Position numbers and translations under genes: made by a program. The notes beneath the pieces were generated by a model. It was not told the origin of the DNA, ran no database searches, and saw only the letters and a list, made by a program, of their open reading frames with translations. A DNA stretch of 64,000 nucleotides from Bradyrhizobium ottawaense (lineage in GTDB: Bacteria > Pseudomonadota > Alphaproteobacteria > Rhizobiales > Xanthobacteraceae). Below are positions 23,661 to 32,196 of this stretch, in pieces; the first letter of the stretch is position 1, and the number at the start of each line of letters is the position of its first letter. Location: positions 8,346,001-8,410,000 of the forward strand of contig NZ_CP029425.2 of the NCBI RefSeq assembly GCF_002278135.3, given 5' to 3'.

Positions 23661-24359
23661 ATGCTCGAACTCTCCTTCGCCGTTCTTGCCGGCATCCTCA
23701 CCATCGCCGCGCCCTGCACGCTGCCGATGCTGCCGATCCTGCTCGGCGCCTCGATCGGGCGCGCGGGACATCTGCGCCCGGCGATGATCGCGCTCGGCTT
23801 CGTCGTTTCCTTCTCCGCGGTCGCGCTGCTGCTCGGTGCGCTGACGCGGCTGTTCGATTTCGATCCGAACGTGCTGCGTGAAGCCGCCGCGATCCTGCTG
23901 CTCGGCTTCGGCCTCTTGATGCTGTGGCCGGCGCCGTTCGAATGGCTGTCGAGCCGGCTCAATGGCTGGCTCGATCTCGGCAATTCCGGCGCTACCCAGC
24001 GCGAGGGCGCGCTCGGCGGGCTCATCCTCGGCACCACGCTCGGCCTGGTCTGGACGCCCTGCGCCGGCCCGGTGCTCGGCTCGATCCTGACGCTGGTCGC
24101 GACCTCGAAGAATCTTGCGTGGGCCGGCACGCTGCTGATCGCCTATGCCATCGGCGCCGCGATCCCGATGCTGGCGATAGCCTATGGCGGGCAGGCCGCG
24201 ACCACACGGGTGCGCAGCCTTTCGCGGATCTCGCCGCGGCTGCAGCAGGGCTTTGGCATCGTCGTGATCGCCTTCGCGGTCGCCGCCTATTTCCAATACG
24301 ACACGCTGATCGTGGCGTGGCTCACCGGCTTCTATCCCACCGGCCAGATCGGCCTGTGA
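23661..24359 (+). CDS. ccdA: CcdA/DsbD-type membrane electron-transfer protein
   Basis: This 232-residue protein has about six membrane helices and two CcdA hallmarks, APCTLPMLPILLG (about 15-27) and TPCAGPVLGSILT (about 132-144), each with the conserved redox Cys. It would pass electrons from cytoplasmic thioredoxin to a periplasmic partner. A thioredoxin-fold gene follows after 31 nt, so the two make a split DsbD/DipZ-like module. Confidence 0.88.
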   Translation: MLELSFAVLAGILTIAAPCTLPMLPILLGASIGRAGHLRPAMIALGFVVSFSAVALLLGALTRLFDFDPNVLREAAAILLLGFGLLMLWPAPFEWLSSRLNGWLDLGNSGATQREGALGGLILGTTLGLVWTPCAGPVLGSILTLVATSKNLAWAGTLLIAYAIGAAIPMLAIAYGGQAATTRVRSLSRISPRLQQGFGIVVIAFAVAAYFQYDTLIVAWLTGFYPTGQIGL

Positions 24360-24390
24360 TCATCCCTCATCGTCACCGGAGGACGCTTCC

Positions 24391-24954
24391 ATGACTTTCA
24401 GACTGCTCGCCGTCTCCGCCGCCCTGATCGGCTTCACCGTCACCGGCGCCGTCATTCCCGGCATCTGCGACGAGGCTGCGCGCGCGACCCCCGTCGTCAC
24501 CGCCGCCGCAAGCCAGCAGACCGCGCCGGATTTCGTCGGCCTCACCAACTGGTTCAACTCGAAACCACTGAACATGGCCGACCTCCGCGGCAAGGTCGTG
24601 CTGGTCGATTTCTGGACCTATGGCTGCGTCAACTGCGTCAACACGCTGCCGCACGTCACCGAGCTCTATGCGAAATACCGGGATAAGGGCCTCGTCGTGG
24701 TCGGCGTCCACACGCCGGAATTCCCGTTCGAGCGCTCGGCCTCCAACGTGCAGGCGGCGCTGAAGCGCCACGGCATCACCTATCCGGTGGCGCAGGATAA
24801 CGATTCGAAGACCTGGAACGCCTACCGCAACCAGTATTGGCCGGCGCAATACATCATCGACCAGACCGGCAAGATCGTGTTCCAGCACGCCGGCGAAGGC
24901 CGCTACGACGAGATCGACCGCACCGTGGCCAAGCTGCTGAACGTCAATGGCTGA
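24391..24954 (+). CDS. Exported thioredoxin-like protein (DipZ/TlpA type)
   Basis: The 187-residue protein has an N-terminal signal or anchor (1-25) and a thioredoxin domain (about 45-185) with the active site YGCVNC (Cys79, Cys82) and a late cis-Pro region in YWPAQYIID. The Trp-Thr-Tyr before the CxxC and the long insert EFPFERSASNVQAALKRHG are typical of the DipZ-like subgroup. It is most likely reduced by the CcdA-like protein encoded upstream. The target could be cytochrome c maturation or Sox proteins (14 kb downstream); this is only inference. Confidence 0.85.
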   Translation: MTFRLLAVSAALIGFTVTGAVIPGICDEAARATPVVTAAASQQTAPDFVGLTNWFNSKPLNMADLRGKVVLVDFWTYGCVNCVNTLPHVTELYAKYRDKGLVVVGVHTPEFPFERSASNVQAALKRHGITYPVAQDNDSKTWNAYRNQYWPAQYIIDQTGKIVFQHAGEGRYDEIDRTVAKLLNVNG

Positions 24955-25036
24955 GTGCGGCACGCGCGGCTCCCTTGTTGCTTGACTCCACGGACCCGTC
25001 CGTGGAGTTTCGCGACAACGCAATCAGCCGCCCGCA

Positions 25037-26011
25037 ATGGACGACACGCCCCTCAACAACGACATCCGCCTTCGTGAAGGCGCCTCGATCGCACAGCGGC
25101 TGGTGATGTCCGCTTTTGCGGCCGCCGTCGCGCTGTGCTTCACGCCGGGCCTGTTCACGCACGACACTCTGGAAATCGTCATATCGGTGGTCGCGCTGCT
25201 GGTGGGCGCGGGGTTCGTCGTCGGCATCATGATGGCGCCGGCGGTGGTGTGGATCATCACGGCGAACGAGATCCTGATCGGGCGGCAAAGCCCGTTTGGG
25301 AAGCTGCGCACACGCATCGTCGCGAAGGACGACATCACGGCATTGCAGGTTCCCGGCAACAAGCGGGTGAAGGCCCGCTTTCAACTCGTTTTCACGCTGA
25401 CCTCGGGGGAACGGCTGACGTCGCCGCCGATCTCCGACGTCACGCATGTTCATGACACCGTGGCCCGGATCGCCACGCAATTCGACGTTACCAATGTCGA
25501 GGAACCCGTCAATCCGCTCGATGCCAGCAATCCCGAGATGCATCTTGGCGACCCTCTCGAGGCGTTTCCCGCACGGGACATCCGCATCGTCGCGTTGATC
25601 GCCGTCGCGTTGTCCGCTGTGCCCTACGCCTACAAGCTCTGGCGCGGATGGCCGCCCAGCCATGTCGATATCCTGCTGCTGCCGCTCGGCGCGCTCGCGG
25701 CGTTCGCCGTGCATCGCTATGCGAACCTCGTCACCGGCGCGTTCTGGATCATTCGCGAGCACGATATCCGCATCGAACGCCTGTGGGGCGACGGCACGCC
25801 GCGCGCGGACCAGATCGAAGGGCACGACGTGAAGACGATCACCGTCGAGCGCCGCGGCCGGTCCGAGGACGAGCACTGCATCGTCACGATCCGGTTGCAC
25901 TCGGGGCGAAGGTTTCGCAGCCCGCGGATCGGCTCGCGGGTGGAGGCGCGCGCGGTGGGGACGGAGATCGTGCGGCGGCTGGGGATCGCTGCGGAGAGCA
26001 ATAAGATCTAG
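25037..26011 (+). CDS. Internally duplicated membrane protein of unknown function
   Basis: Not recognised as a named family. The 324-residue protein is built from two similar halves: a pair of membrane helices followed by a beta-rich, PH-like soluble domain. Half 1 has helices at about 22-42 and 48-72, then WIITANEILIGRQSPFG... and FTLTSGERLTSPPISD. Half 2 has helices at about 181-199 and 207-230, then WIIREHDIRIERLWG... and IRLHSGRRFRSPRIGS. The repeated W-I-I and L-x-S-G-x-R-x-x-S-P signatures are seen directly; the PH-like label is inference. It is probably a monocistronic inner-membrane protein. Confidence 0.75.
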   Translation: MDDTPLNNDIRLREGASIAQRLVMSAFAAAVALCFTPGLFTHDTLEIVISVVALLVGAGFVVGIMMAPAVVWIITANEILIGRQSPFGKLRTRIVAKDDITALQVPGNKRVKARFQLVFTLTSGERLTSPPISDVTHVHDTVARIATQFDVTNVEEPVNPLDASNPEMHLGDPLEAFPARDIRIVALIAVALSAVPYAYKLWRGWPPSHVDILLLPLGALAAFAVHRYANLVTGAFWIIREHDIRIERLWGDGTPRADQIEGHDVKTITVERRGRSEDEHCIVTIRLHSGRRFRSPRIGSRVEARAVGTEIVRRLGIAAESNKI

Positions 26012-26060
26012 CCGGCGTCTAGCGCCAGTTGTCGAATTTGATCTCACCGCGAGTTCGGTC

Positions 26061-26187
26061 TGAGCCTCTCCCGCTTGCGGGAGAGATCGCGCCGAAGGCG
26101 CGGGTGAGGGCTCTCTCCTCTGAGGGAGTCTCCCTGGAGGCGAAACCCTCTCCCCAGCCCTCTCCCGCAAGCGGGAGAGGGAGCTCA
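26061..26187. repeat. Dispersed repeat family B, copy 5
   Basis: TGAGCCTCTCCCGCTTGCGG at the left and TCTCCCGCAAGCGGGAGAGG at the right each form a short hairpin and pair with each other; inner GGGTGAGGGCTC and AGTCTCCCT arms are present. It lies in the 26012-26374 gap, which otherwise shows no gene. Confidence 0.8.
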
Positions 26188-26374
26188 CCTCCCGAGCGGT
26201 GACAAACTATGCTTTTCGCGCCATCCCCTGTTTGTGGCATTGCGAGGACCCCGTCAAAAAACCAAAGCATTCTCGTGACATATCAGGGTGGCGCGCCATC
26301 AACTTGCCATGAACATGCCCCTCAGGTTTGATGGTTCCGAATGATTTGCGCCGTGGCAGTGGGGAGAGCTTGAA

Positions 26375-26968
26375 ATGACGGATTTTCGTCGCCTGACCGG
26401 GACGTTCGTGGCCGCGATCGGCCTGATCCTGTCCGCACCACATGCCATCGCGCAGCAGCCTGATCGCGGCGACGAGCCGGGTCTGGTCGCCGACGATGGC
26501 TACCAGCTCGAGCCGGAATGGCAGAAGCAGGTGGTCTATTTCCGCACCACCGAGACGCCGGGCACCATCATCATCTCCACGGCCGAGCGCCACCTTTACC
26601 TGGTGCAGCCGGGCGGGCGCGCGATCCGCTACGGCATCGGTGTCGGCCGCGACGGTTTCCAGTGGCAGGGGCTGGTGAACATCACCAACAAGAAGGAGTG
26701 GCCGGACTGGACGCCGCCGCCGGAGATGATCCAGCGCCAGCCCTATCTGCCGCGCTTCATGGCAGGCGGCCCCGGCAATCCGCTCGGGGCACGCGCCATG
26801 TATCTCGGCACCACCGTCTACCGCATCCACGGCACCAACCGTCCTGACACGATCGGCACCAAGGTGTCCTCGGGCTGCTTCCGCCTCGTCAACAACGACG
26901 TCGCCGATCTCTACGACCGCGTTCCTGTCGGCACCAAGGTGGTGATCCGGCAGAAGCCCGAGCTCTGA
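26375..26968 (+). CDS. L,D-transpeptidase (ErfK/YbiS family)
   Basis: This 197-residue exported enzyme would form L,D-crosslinks in peptidoglycan or attach proteins to it. It has a signal peptide (about 1-27) and a YkuD domain with the catalytic motif His152 (RIHGTN) and SSGCFRLVNND with nucleophile Cys168. It lacks LysM or other wall-binding domains, like the many small paralogues of Rhizobiales. GGGGAGAG lies upstream of the ATG. A hairpin follows the stop. Confidence 0.9.
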   Translation: MTDFRRLTGTFVAAIGLILSAPHAIAQQPDRGDEPGLVADDGYQLEPEWQKQVVYFRTTETPGTIIISTAERHLYLVQPGGRAIRYGIGVGRDGFQWQGLVNITNKKEWPDWTPPPEMIQRQPYLPRFMAGGPGNPLGARAMYLGTTVYRIHGTNRPDTIGTKVSSGCFRLVNNDVADLYDRVPVGTKVVIRQKPEL

Positions 26969-26982
26969 GGTTTTTGATCCGG

Positions 26983-27003
26983 GCATGGTCCTCCGGACCA
27001 TGC
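26983..27003. terminator. Hairpin after the L,D-transpeptidase gene
   Basis: GCATGGTCC and GGACCATGC form a perfect 9-bp stem with a 3-nt loop, 15 nt after the stop. The T-run lies before rather than after the stem in this direction, so it may terminate weakly or work from the other strand. Confidence 0.4.
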
Positions 27004-27052
27004 TCGTCGCCTTCCCTCCCAATTCCTTTTCCCGATTTTTCGAGAGAGCAAC

Positions 27053-28093
27053 ATGATGCGCACTTTTCGTGGCGGCCTGCTGATCGGGCTCGCGGTCGCC
27101 GTGCTAGTCGCCGTTCTGGCCATCATCTATGAATTCTACGACACCCGCACGCTGAAGCGCACCGTGCGCCGCGGCGAGGTGCTGTGCGGCGTCAACAAGG
27201 GGCTGCCGGGCTTCTCGTACTCGGAAGACAACAAGAACTGGGCCGGCTTCGACGTCGATTTCTGCCGCGCGGTGGCCGCGGCGATCTTCAACGACCCGGG
27301 CAAGGCGAAGTTCATTCCGCTCGATGCCAGCGAGCGCTTCAAGGAATTGCAGAGCCGCAAGGTGGACATCCTCTCGCGCAACTCGACCTGGAGCATGGCG
27401 CGCGAGCTCGACTACGACCTCTATTTCCCCGCGGTCGCCTATTACGATGGCGCCGGCTTCATGCTGCCGCGTTCGCGCAACAAGGAGACCTCGCTGGACC
27501 TGACCGGCAGCAAGGTCTGTGTCCAGGCCGGCACCACGACGGCGCTCAACGTCGCCGATTACTTCCGTGCCAACAACATGAAGTATGACGAGGTGAAGTT
27601 CGACAAGCTCGACGAGGTCGTGAAGGCCTACGACACCGGCAAGTGCGACACGTTCTCCGCCGACGTCTCCCAGCTCTACGCGCTCAGGCTGAACCTGGCG
27701 AAGCCGGCCGATCACATGATCCTGCCGGACATGATCTCCAAGGAGCCGCTCGCCCCCGTGGTGCGCCAGCGCGACGACGACTGGATGATGATCGTGAAGT
27801 GGACGCTCTATGCGATGATCAACGCCGAAGAGCTGGGCGTCACCTCGGAGAACATCGACGAGGCCCTGAAGTCGAAGAAGCCGGAAGTGATGCGCCTCGT
27901 CGGCACCGAAGGCAATTACGGCGAGCAGCTCGGCCTCACCAAGGACTGGGCCGTCCGCATCATCCGCCACGTCGGCAATTACGGCGAGATGTACGAGCGC
28001 AACATCGGCGAGAAGTCGAAGCTGAAGATCCCGCGCGGCATGAACCAGCTGTGGAACGCGGGTGGCGTGCAGTACGCGCCGCCGATGCGGTAG
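27053..28093 (+). CDS. General L-amino-acid ABC binding protein (AapJ/BztA family)
   Basis: The 346-residue family-3 binding protein opens with a long hydrophobic segment (about 8-28) and then the AapJ block VLCGVNKGLPGFSY, WAGFDVDFCRAVAAA and SRNSTWSMARELDYD. It would bind polar amino acids in the periplasm. The AapQ/M permeases and AapP ATPase that normally follow are absent; repeat C2 comes straight after the stop. The N-terminal segment lacks an obvious cleavage site, so it may be membrane-tethered. Confidence 0.87.
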   Translation: MMRTFRGGLLIGLAVAVLVAVLAIIYEFYDTRTLKRTVRRGEVLCGVNKGLPGFSYSEDNKNWAGFDVDFCRAVAAAIFNDPGKAKFIPLDASERFKELQSRKVDILSRNSTWSMARELDYDLYFPAVAYYDGAGFMLPRSRNKETSLDLTGSKVCVQAGTTTALNVADYFRANNMKYDEVKFDKLDEVVKAYDTGKCDTFSADVSQLYALRLNLAKPADHMILPDMISKEPLAPVVRQRDDDWMMIVKWTLYAMINAEELGVTSENIDEALKSKKPEVMRLVGTEGNYGEQLGLTKDWAVRIIRHVGNYGEMYERNIGEKSKLKIPRGMNQLWNAGGVQYAPPMR

Positions 28094-28104
28094 GCCTCAC
28101 GCGT

Positions 28105-28246
28105 GTCGTCCCGGCGAACGCCGGGACCCATACCGCGTGATTTATCGACAAGCGCAGGTGACCGTACCGCGGGAAGGCTCTTTAACCACGAGCCTTCGCC
28201 AAACTACTCCCTGGGGGTTATGGGTCCCGGCTTTCGCCGGGACGAC
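28105..28246. repeat. Dispersed repeat family C, copy 2
   Basis: GTCGTCCCGGCGAACGCCGG opens and CTTTCGCCGGGACGAC closes; inner arms CGGGACCCATACC and GGTTATGGGTCCCGG. It sits between convergent genes and may serve as a two-way terminator. Confidence 0.8.
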
Positions 28247-28289
28247 ATCGAGATTGAGGCGACGCTGCACGCTTTTACTCGCCCTCGCC

Positions 28290-29429
28290 TCAATACCCCC
28301 GCGCCCGCGCCAGCTGCTCAGTGTGGTAGTTGGCATCCCCAAACAGCTCCTCGCAGACCCGCGCGCGCTTCATGAAGAAGCCGATGTCGAACTGGTCGGT
28401 CATGCCCATGCCGCCATGCATCTGTACGCCTTCCTGGACCGCGCGGGTGGCGGTGGTGCCGGCGCGGGCTTTTGCCACCGCGACGGCTGACGTTGCCTTG
28501 GCAACATCGGTATCCAGCGCCTGAAGCGCCTTCATGGTGGCGGCGCGGGTGATCTCGATGTCGACATAGAGCTCGGCGGCGCGATGCTGCAGCGCCTGGA
28601 ATTCGCCAATCAGCTTGCCGAACTGCTTTCTGTTCTTGAGATACTCGACGGTGCGGTTGAAAACCTCTTCGCTGAGGCCGACCATTTCAGCTGCGACCGC
28701 GCCACGGCCGATGTCGAGCACGCCGTCGAGCAGCGCGGCGCCCTGATCGACCTCGCCGAGCACGCTGTCGGCATTGACCTCCACATTGGCGAGCTCGATC
28801 CGCGCCGCATTGTGCGAATCGACCATGATGGTGCGCTCGATCGCGACGCCCTTGGCCTTGGGGTTGACCAGGAACAGCGTCAAGCCTTCGCGCTCGCCGG
28901 CGATGCCGGCAGTGCGCGCGGCGACGATGAGCAAATCGGCAACGTGGCCATCGACGACCAGCGCCTTGGCGCCGGAGAGCTTGAACCCGTTGCCGGAGCG
29001 CACGGCCTGCAGGTTGGTCTGGAGCGGACGATGCTTTGCGCCTTCGTCGATCGCGAGCGTCGCGAGCAGCGACCCGCTCGCGATCTTCGGCAGATATTCC
29101 GACTTCTGCGCAGCATTGCCGCCGCGGTTCAGCGCCGAGGCCGCAACCACGCTGGTGGCAAGGAAGGGCGACGGCATCAAGGTGCGGCCGATCTCCTCCA
29201 TCACGACGCCGGCCTCGACATAGCCGAGCCCGCTGCCGCCGAATTCTTCCGGCACCAAAAGGCCGGCGAAGCCCATCTCGGCGAAGGAATGCCAAAACTC
29301 CTTGGAGAAGCCGGTGGGGTCTTTGCTGTCGCGCAAATGGCGCAGATGCGACACCGGCGCCTTGTCGCTGATCAGCCCGCGCGCGCTATCGCGGAGCATC
29401 GATTGTTCTTCGGTGAGGACGAGGGCCAT
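28290..29429 (-). CDS. Acyl-CoA dehydrogenase
   Basis: The 379-residue flavoprotein shows the helical N-terminal domain, the middle beta domain and the C-terminal helical domain ending QMHGGMGMTDQFDIGFFMKR. It would oxidise an acyl-CoA to the 2-enoyl-CoA, passing electrons to ETF. It lies 170 nt downstream of a second dehydrogenase gene on the same strand. The short and long members resemble the two unlike subunits of heteromeric ACADs used for bulky substrates (inference). Confidence 0.87.
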   Translation of the reverse strand: MALVLTEEQSMLRDSARGLISDKAPVSHLRHLRDSKDPTGFSKEFWHSFAEMGFAGLLVPEEFGGSGLGYVEAGVVMEEIGRTLMPSPFLATSVVAASALNRGGNAAQKSEYLPKIASGSLLATLAIDEGAKHRPLQTNLQAVRSGNGFKLSGAKALVVDGHVADLLIVAARTAGIAGEREGLTLFLVNPKAKGVAIERTIMVDSHNAARIELANVEVNADSVLGEVDQGAALLDGVLDIGRGAVAAEMVGLSEEVFNRTVEYLKNRKQFGKLIGEFQALQHRAAELYVDIEITRAATMKALQALDTDVAKATSAVAVAKARAGTTATRAVQEGVQMHGGMGMTDQFDIGFFMKRARVCEELFGDANYHTEQLARARGY

Positions 29430-29464
29430 GTGCGTGTTTCCGATTCGAAAATCTATCTGTCGTC

Positions 29465-29581
29465 GTCATTCCGGGATGGCCCGAAGGGCCAGGCCCGGAA
29501 TCCATAATCCCGATCGGGAGTATGGATTCTCAGATGCGCAATTGCGCATCTTAGCTCGCGCTCCGCGCGCCCCGGAATGAC
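29465..29581. repeat. Dispersed repeat family A, copy 3, with nested palindrome
   Basis: GTCATTCCGGGATGGCC opens and GCGCGCCCCGGAATGAC closes. The right inner arm contains an 18-bp perfect palindrome, GATGCGCAATTGCGCATC (29533-29550), absent from copies A1 and A2 and found again outside repeats at 31505-31532. Confidence 0.8.
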
Positions 29582-29599
29582 GGGTGGTGAGAGTGCGCC

Positions 29600-30814
29600 T
29601 CACGCCCCCGGCAAATCCAGGATGCGCTTGGCGACGATGCCGAGCATCACCTCGCTCGTGCCGCCTTCGATCGAGTTGGCCTTGGTGCGCAGCCAGGCGC
29701 GCGGGCGGGCGCCCTGCTTGGAGCGCTCGCTCTCCCATTCCAGCGCATCGGCGCCGCCGGCCGACATCAGGATCTCGTAGCGGCGCTTGTTGAGCTCGGT
29801 GCCGTAATATTTCATCGCGGAGGAGAACGCCGGATGCGCCTGTCCCGCCTTGGCGAGATCGACGGCGCGCTCGGCGCACGCCGCAAGCGCGGCTTCATCG
29901 ACGTCGAAGCTGGCGATCTTGCCGCGCAGCATGGAATCATCGAGCCGCCCCTGCGCATCGGTGCCGACGGAATCGGCCGCGATCTGACCGAGCGGACGGC
30001 CGACGCCGCGCTCGCCCATGCCCGAGATCATCGCGCGCTCATGCTGCAGCAGGTATTTCGCAACGTCCCAGCCGCGGTTGACGGTGCCGACCACATGCGA
30101 TTTCGGCACGCGGACGCCGTCGAAGAAGGTCTCGCAGAACGGCGAGTAGCCGGAGATCAACAGGATCGGCTTGGTCGTCACGCCTTTCGAGGTCATGTCG
30201 AACAGGATGAAGCTGATGCCGTCATGCTTCTTCGCAGCGGGATCGGTACGCACCAGGCAGAAGATCCAGTCGGCGTAGTTGGCGTAGGAGGTCCAGATCT
30301 TCGAACCCGTGATGACGAAATCGTCGCCGTCGCTCTCGGCGCGGGTCTGCAGCGAAGCAAGGTCGGAGCCGGCGTTCGGCTCGGAATAGCCCTGGCACCA
30401 GCGGATCTCGCCCGCGGCGATCTTGGGCAGATGCTCCTGCTTCTGCGCGTCGTTGCCGTATTTCAGCAGCGCCGGCCCGAGCATCCAGATGCCGAAGCTC
30501 GACAGCGGCGGACGCGCGCCGATTTTTCCCATCTCCGCGCGCAGCACCTTGTGCTCGGCGGCGCTCAAACCGCCGCCGCCATATTCCCTGGGCCAGTCAG
30601 GCACGGTCCAGCCCTTGTCGCGCATACGTTCGAACCAGATGCGCTGCGGCTCGGACGAGAACTTGGCGTTGCGTCCGCCCCAGAACACGTCGGCATCCGA
30701 CGTCGCGGGCTTGCGCATTTCCGGCGGGCAATTGGCTTCCAGCCAGGCGCGCGTCTCAGCGCGGAATGTTTCGAGATCGGCGGTCTCAGAATCGCTGGTT
30801 TTGGATTCAGACAT
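29600..30814 (-). CDS. Acyl-CoA dehydrogenase
   Basis: The 404-residue protein has the ACAD middle-domain block WCQGYSEPNAGSDLASLQTR (about 135-155) and a C-terminal SIEGGTSEVMLGIVAKRILD motif that binds the flavin pyrophosphate. It probably works with the 379-residue dehydrogenase encoded next. Repeat A3 separates them. Substrate unknown; the neighbouring CMD and VOC genes do not define a pathway. Confidence 0.88.
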   Translation of the reverse strand: MSESKTSDSETADLETFRAETRAWLEANCPPEMRKPATSDADVFWGGRNAKFSSEPQRIWFERMRDKGWTVPDWPREYGGGGLSAAEHKVLRAEMGKIGARPPLSSFGIWMLGPALLKYGNDAQKQEHLPKIAAGEIRWCQGYSEPNAGSDLASLQTRAESDGDDFVITGSKIWTSYANYADWIFCLVRTDPAAKKHDGISFILFDMTSKGVTTKPILLISGYSPFCETFFDGVRVPKSHVVGTVNRGWDVAKYLLQHERAMISGMGERGVGRPLGQIAADSVGTDAQGRLDDSMLRGKIASFDVDEAALAACAERAVDLAKAGQAHPAFSSAMKYYGTELNKRRYEILMSAGGADALEWESERSKQGARPRAWLRTKANSIEGGTSEVMLGIVAKRILDLPGA

Positions 30815-30952
30815 TGGTCGTTTCCATCAATCAAAATCGACTTGTTGGGCGCGACTCTGGGCCAAGCTCCCGCGGAATTCAACCACTTCCGCGAGCCGCA
30901 TTCCGCTATAGTCGCGACCAAGACGGTGCTTGAAAACAAAGAGGAAACGACG

Positions 30953-31498
30953 ATGCGCCTGAAACTTCTTTCGCCTGGCGAAATGAACGAGAGCCAGCGG
31001 CAGACCTACGACGAGTCGATTGCCGGCAAGCGCGGCAAGCCGCCGGCGCCGATGATGGCCTGGCTGAGCAGCCCCGACATGGCGCGCCACGCCACGCGGC
31101 TCGGCGAGGTGCTGCGCTACGACACGATATTTCCCGCAAAGCTTTCGGAGATTGCGATCCTGGTGACGGCGCGGCACTGGACCGCGCACTACGAATGGTA
31201 CGCGCATAAACGGCTGGCACTGGCGGGCGGCATGGATCCTGAGATCATCGACGCGATCCGCGACCGCCGCACGCCCGAGTTCGACGATCCCAGGGGCAGG
31301 ATGATCTACGACGTGGCCAAATCGCTGCACGAGGGCCACGGCGTCGAGAAGGGCCTCTATGATGAGGCGGTGAAGCTGCTCGGCGAACGCGGCGTGGTCG
31401 AGGTGATCGGCCTGTGCGGTTACTACACGATGGTGTCGATGACGCTGAACACGTTCGAGTTCGGCCTGCCGGAGGGCGAGGTGTCGGAACTGGCTTAA
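30953..31498 (+). CDS. Carboxymuconolactone decarboxylase-family protein
   Basis: The 181-residue protein begins at ATG 30953 with GAGGA 8 nt upstream; the much longer open frame starting at 29834 is antisense to a dehydrogenase and is not used. It has the CMD/AhpD-like helical fold (EIAILVTARHWTAHYEWYAH at about 70-89) with His in the RHWTAHYEWYAHKR region and no CxxC, so it is not a peroxiredoxin-type AhpD. It is divergent from the dehydrogenases (139-nt spacer) and may use the same intermediates. Confidence 0.85.
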   Translation: MRLKLLSPGEMNESQRQTYDESIAGKRGKPPAPMMAWLSSPDMARHATRLGEVLRYDTIFPAKLSEIAILVTARHWTAHYEWYAHKRLALAGGMDPEIIDAIRDRRTPEFDDPRGRMIYDVAKSLHEGHGVEKGLYDEAVKLLGERGVVEVIGLCGYYTMVSMTLNTFEFGLPEGEVSELA

Positions 31499-31504
31499 TT
31501 TCCG

Positions 31505-31532
31505 TTCCTGATGCGCAATTGCGCATCAGGAA
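31505..31532. repeat. 28-bp perfect palindrome
   Basis: TTCCTGATGCGCAA followed immediately by its exact complement, starting 6 nt after the CMD-family stop. The core TGCGCAATTGCGCA also occurs at 29533-29550 and 46019-46034. It could form a cruciform or a loop-free RNA hairpin; no T-run follows. Confidence 0.8.
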
Positions 31533-31607
31533 ACGCTGGGTTTCGGGATCGGCCGTAGCAGAGCCCCGCAGCCCGCCTTATGTGCATGCTTTCAACGGAG
31601 CATTCCC

Positions 31608-32102
31608 ATGTCGCAAAGCCCAGCCGTCGCCGCCGGCACCAGGATCGGCCACGTTCACCTCAAGGTCGCCGATCTCGATCGCGCGCTCGGCTTCTATTGC
31701 GGCGTGCTCGGCTTCGAGCTGATGCAGCGCATGGGTTCGGGCGCGGCCTTCATCTCGGCCGGCGGCTATCATCACCACATCGGGCTCAACACCTGGGAAA
31801 GCAAGGGCGGCTCGCCGCCGCCGCCCGGCACGACCGGTCTCTATCACACCGCCATCCTCTATCCGACGCGCGCCGCGCTCGCCGATGCGCTGCACCGCGT
31901 GCGCTCGGCCGGCATTGCGCTGGATGGCGCCAGCGATCACGGCGTCAGCGAGGCGCTGTATCTGCGCGATCCGGATGAAAATGGCGTCGAGCTGTATAGG
32001 GACAAGCCGAGGGAGCAATGGCCGTTCGGGCCGGATGGCAAGCTCGCGATGGTGACGAAGCGGCTGGATGTGGAGGGGTTGTTGAGGGATCGGGAAACGT
32101 GA
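31608..32102 (+). CDS. VOC (glyoxalase/extradiol dioxygenase) family protein
   Basis: The 164-residue protein has paired beta-alpha-beta-beta-beta modules: GHVHLKVADLDRALGFYCGVLGF (about 14-36) and a second half from LYHTAILYPTR to LYLRDPDENGVELYRD. Metal-ligand candidates are the His in GHVHLKV, the His in LYHTA and the Glu in NGVELY. The size and motif order fit catechol-2,3-dioxygenase-like lyases of unknown substrate. It follows the CMD gene and may be co-transcribed if the 28-bp palindrome does not terminate. Confidence 0.85.
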   Translation: MSQSPAVAAGTRIGHVHLKVADLDRALGFYCGVLGFELMQRMGSGAAFISAGGYHHHIGLNTWESKGGSPPPPGTTGLYHTAILYPTRAALADALHRVRSAGIALDGASDHGVSEALYLRDPDENGVELYRDKPREQWPFGPDGKLAMVTKRLDVEGLLRDRET

Positions 32103-32106
32103 TGCC

Positions 32107-32196
32107 TTAGGGTGGGTTAGGCGAAGCCGTAACCCACCATGTCTCAGCGAATGCGGGGCGAAGTTGGCGGATTACGCTTCGCTAATCCGCCCTACG
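32107..32196. repeat. Dispersed repeat family E, copy 2
   Basis: TTAGGGTGGGTTAGGCGAAG opens and GCTAATCCGCCCTACG closes, with inner arms CCGTAACCCACC and GGCGGATTACGCTTC. Its right end encodes the last residues and the stop of the convergent MFS gene. Confidence 0.7.

Noticed and set aside
29834..30952. N-terminal 373 codons of a long plus-strand frame ending in the CMD-family protein
   Set aside because: This part is antisense to an acyl-CoA dehydrogenase. The real gene starts at 30953 behind a good ribosome site.
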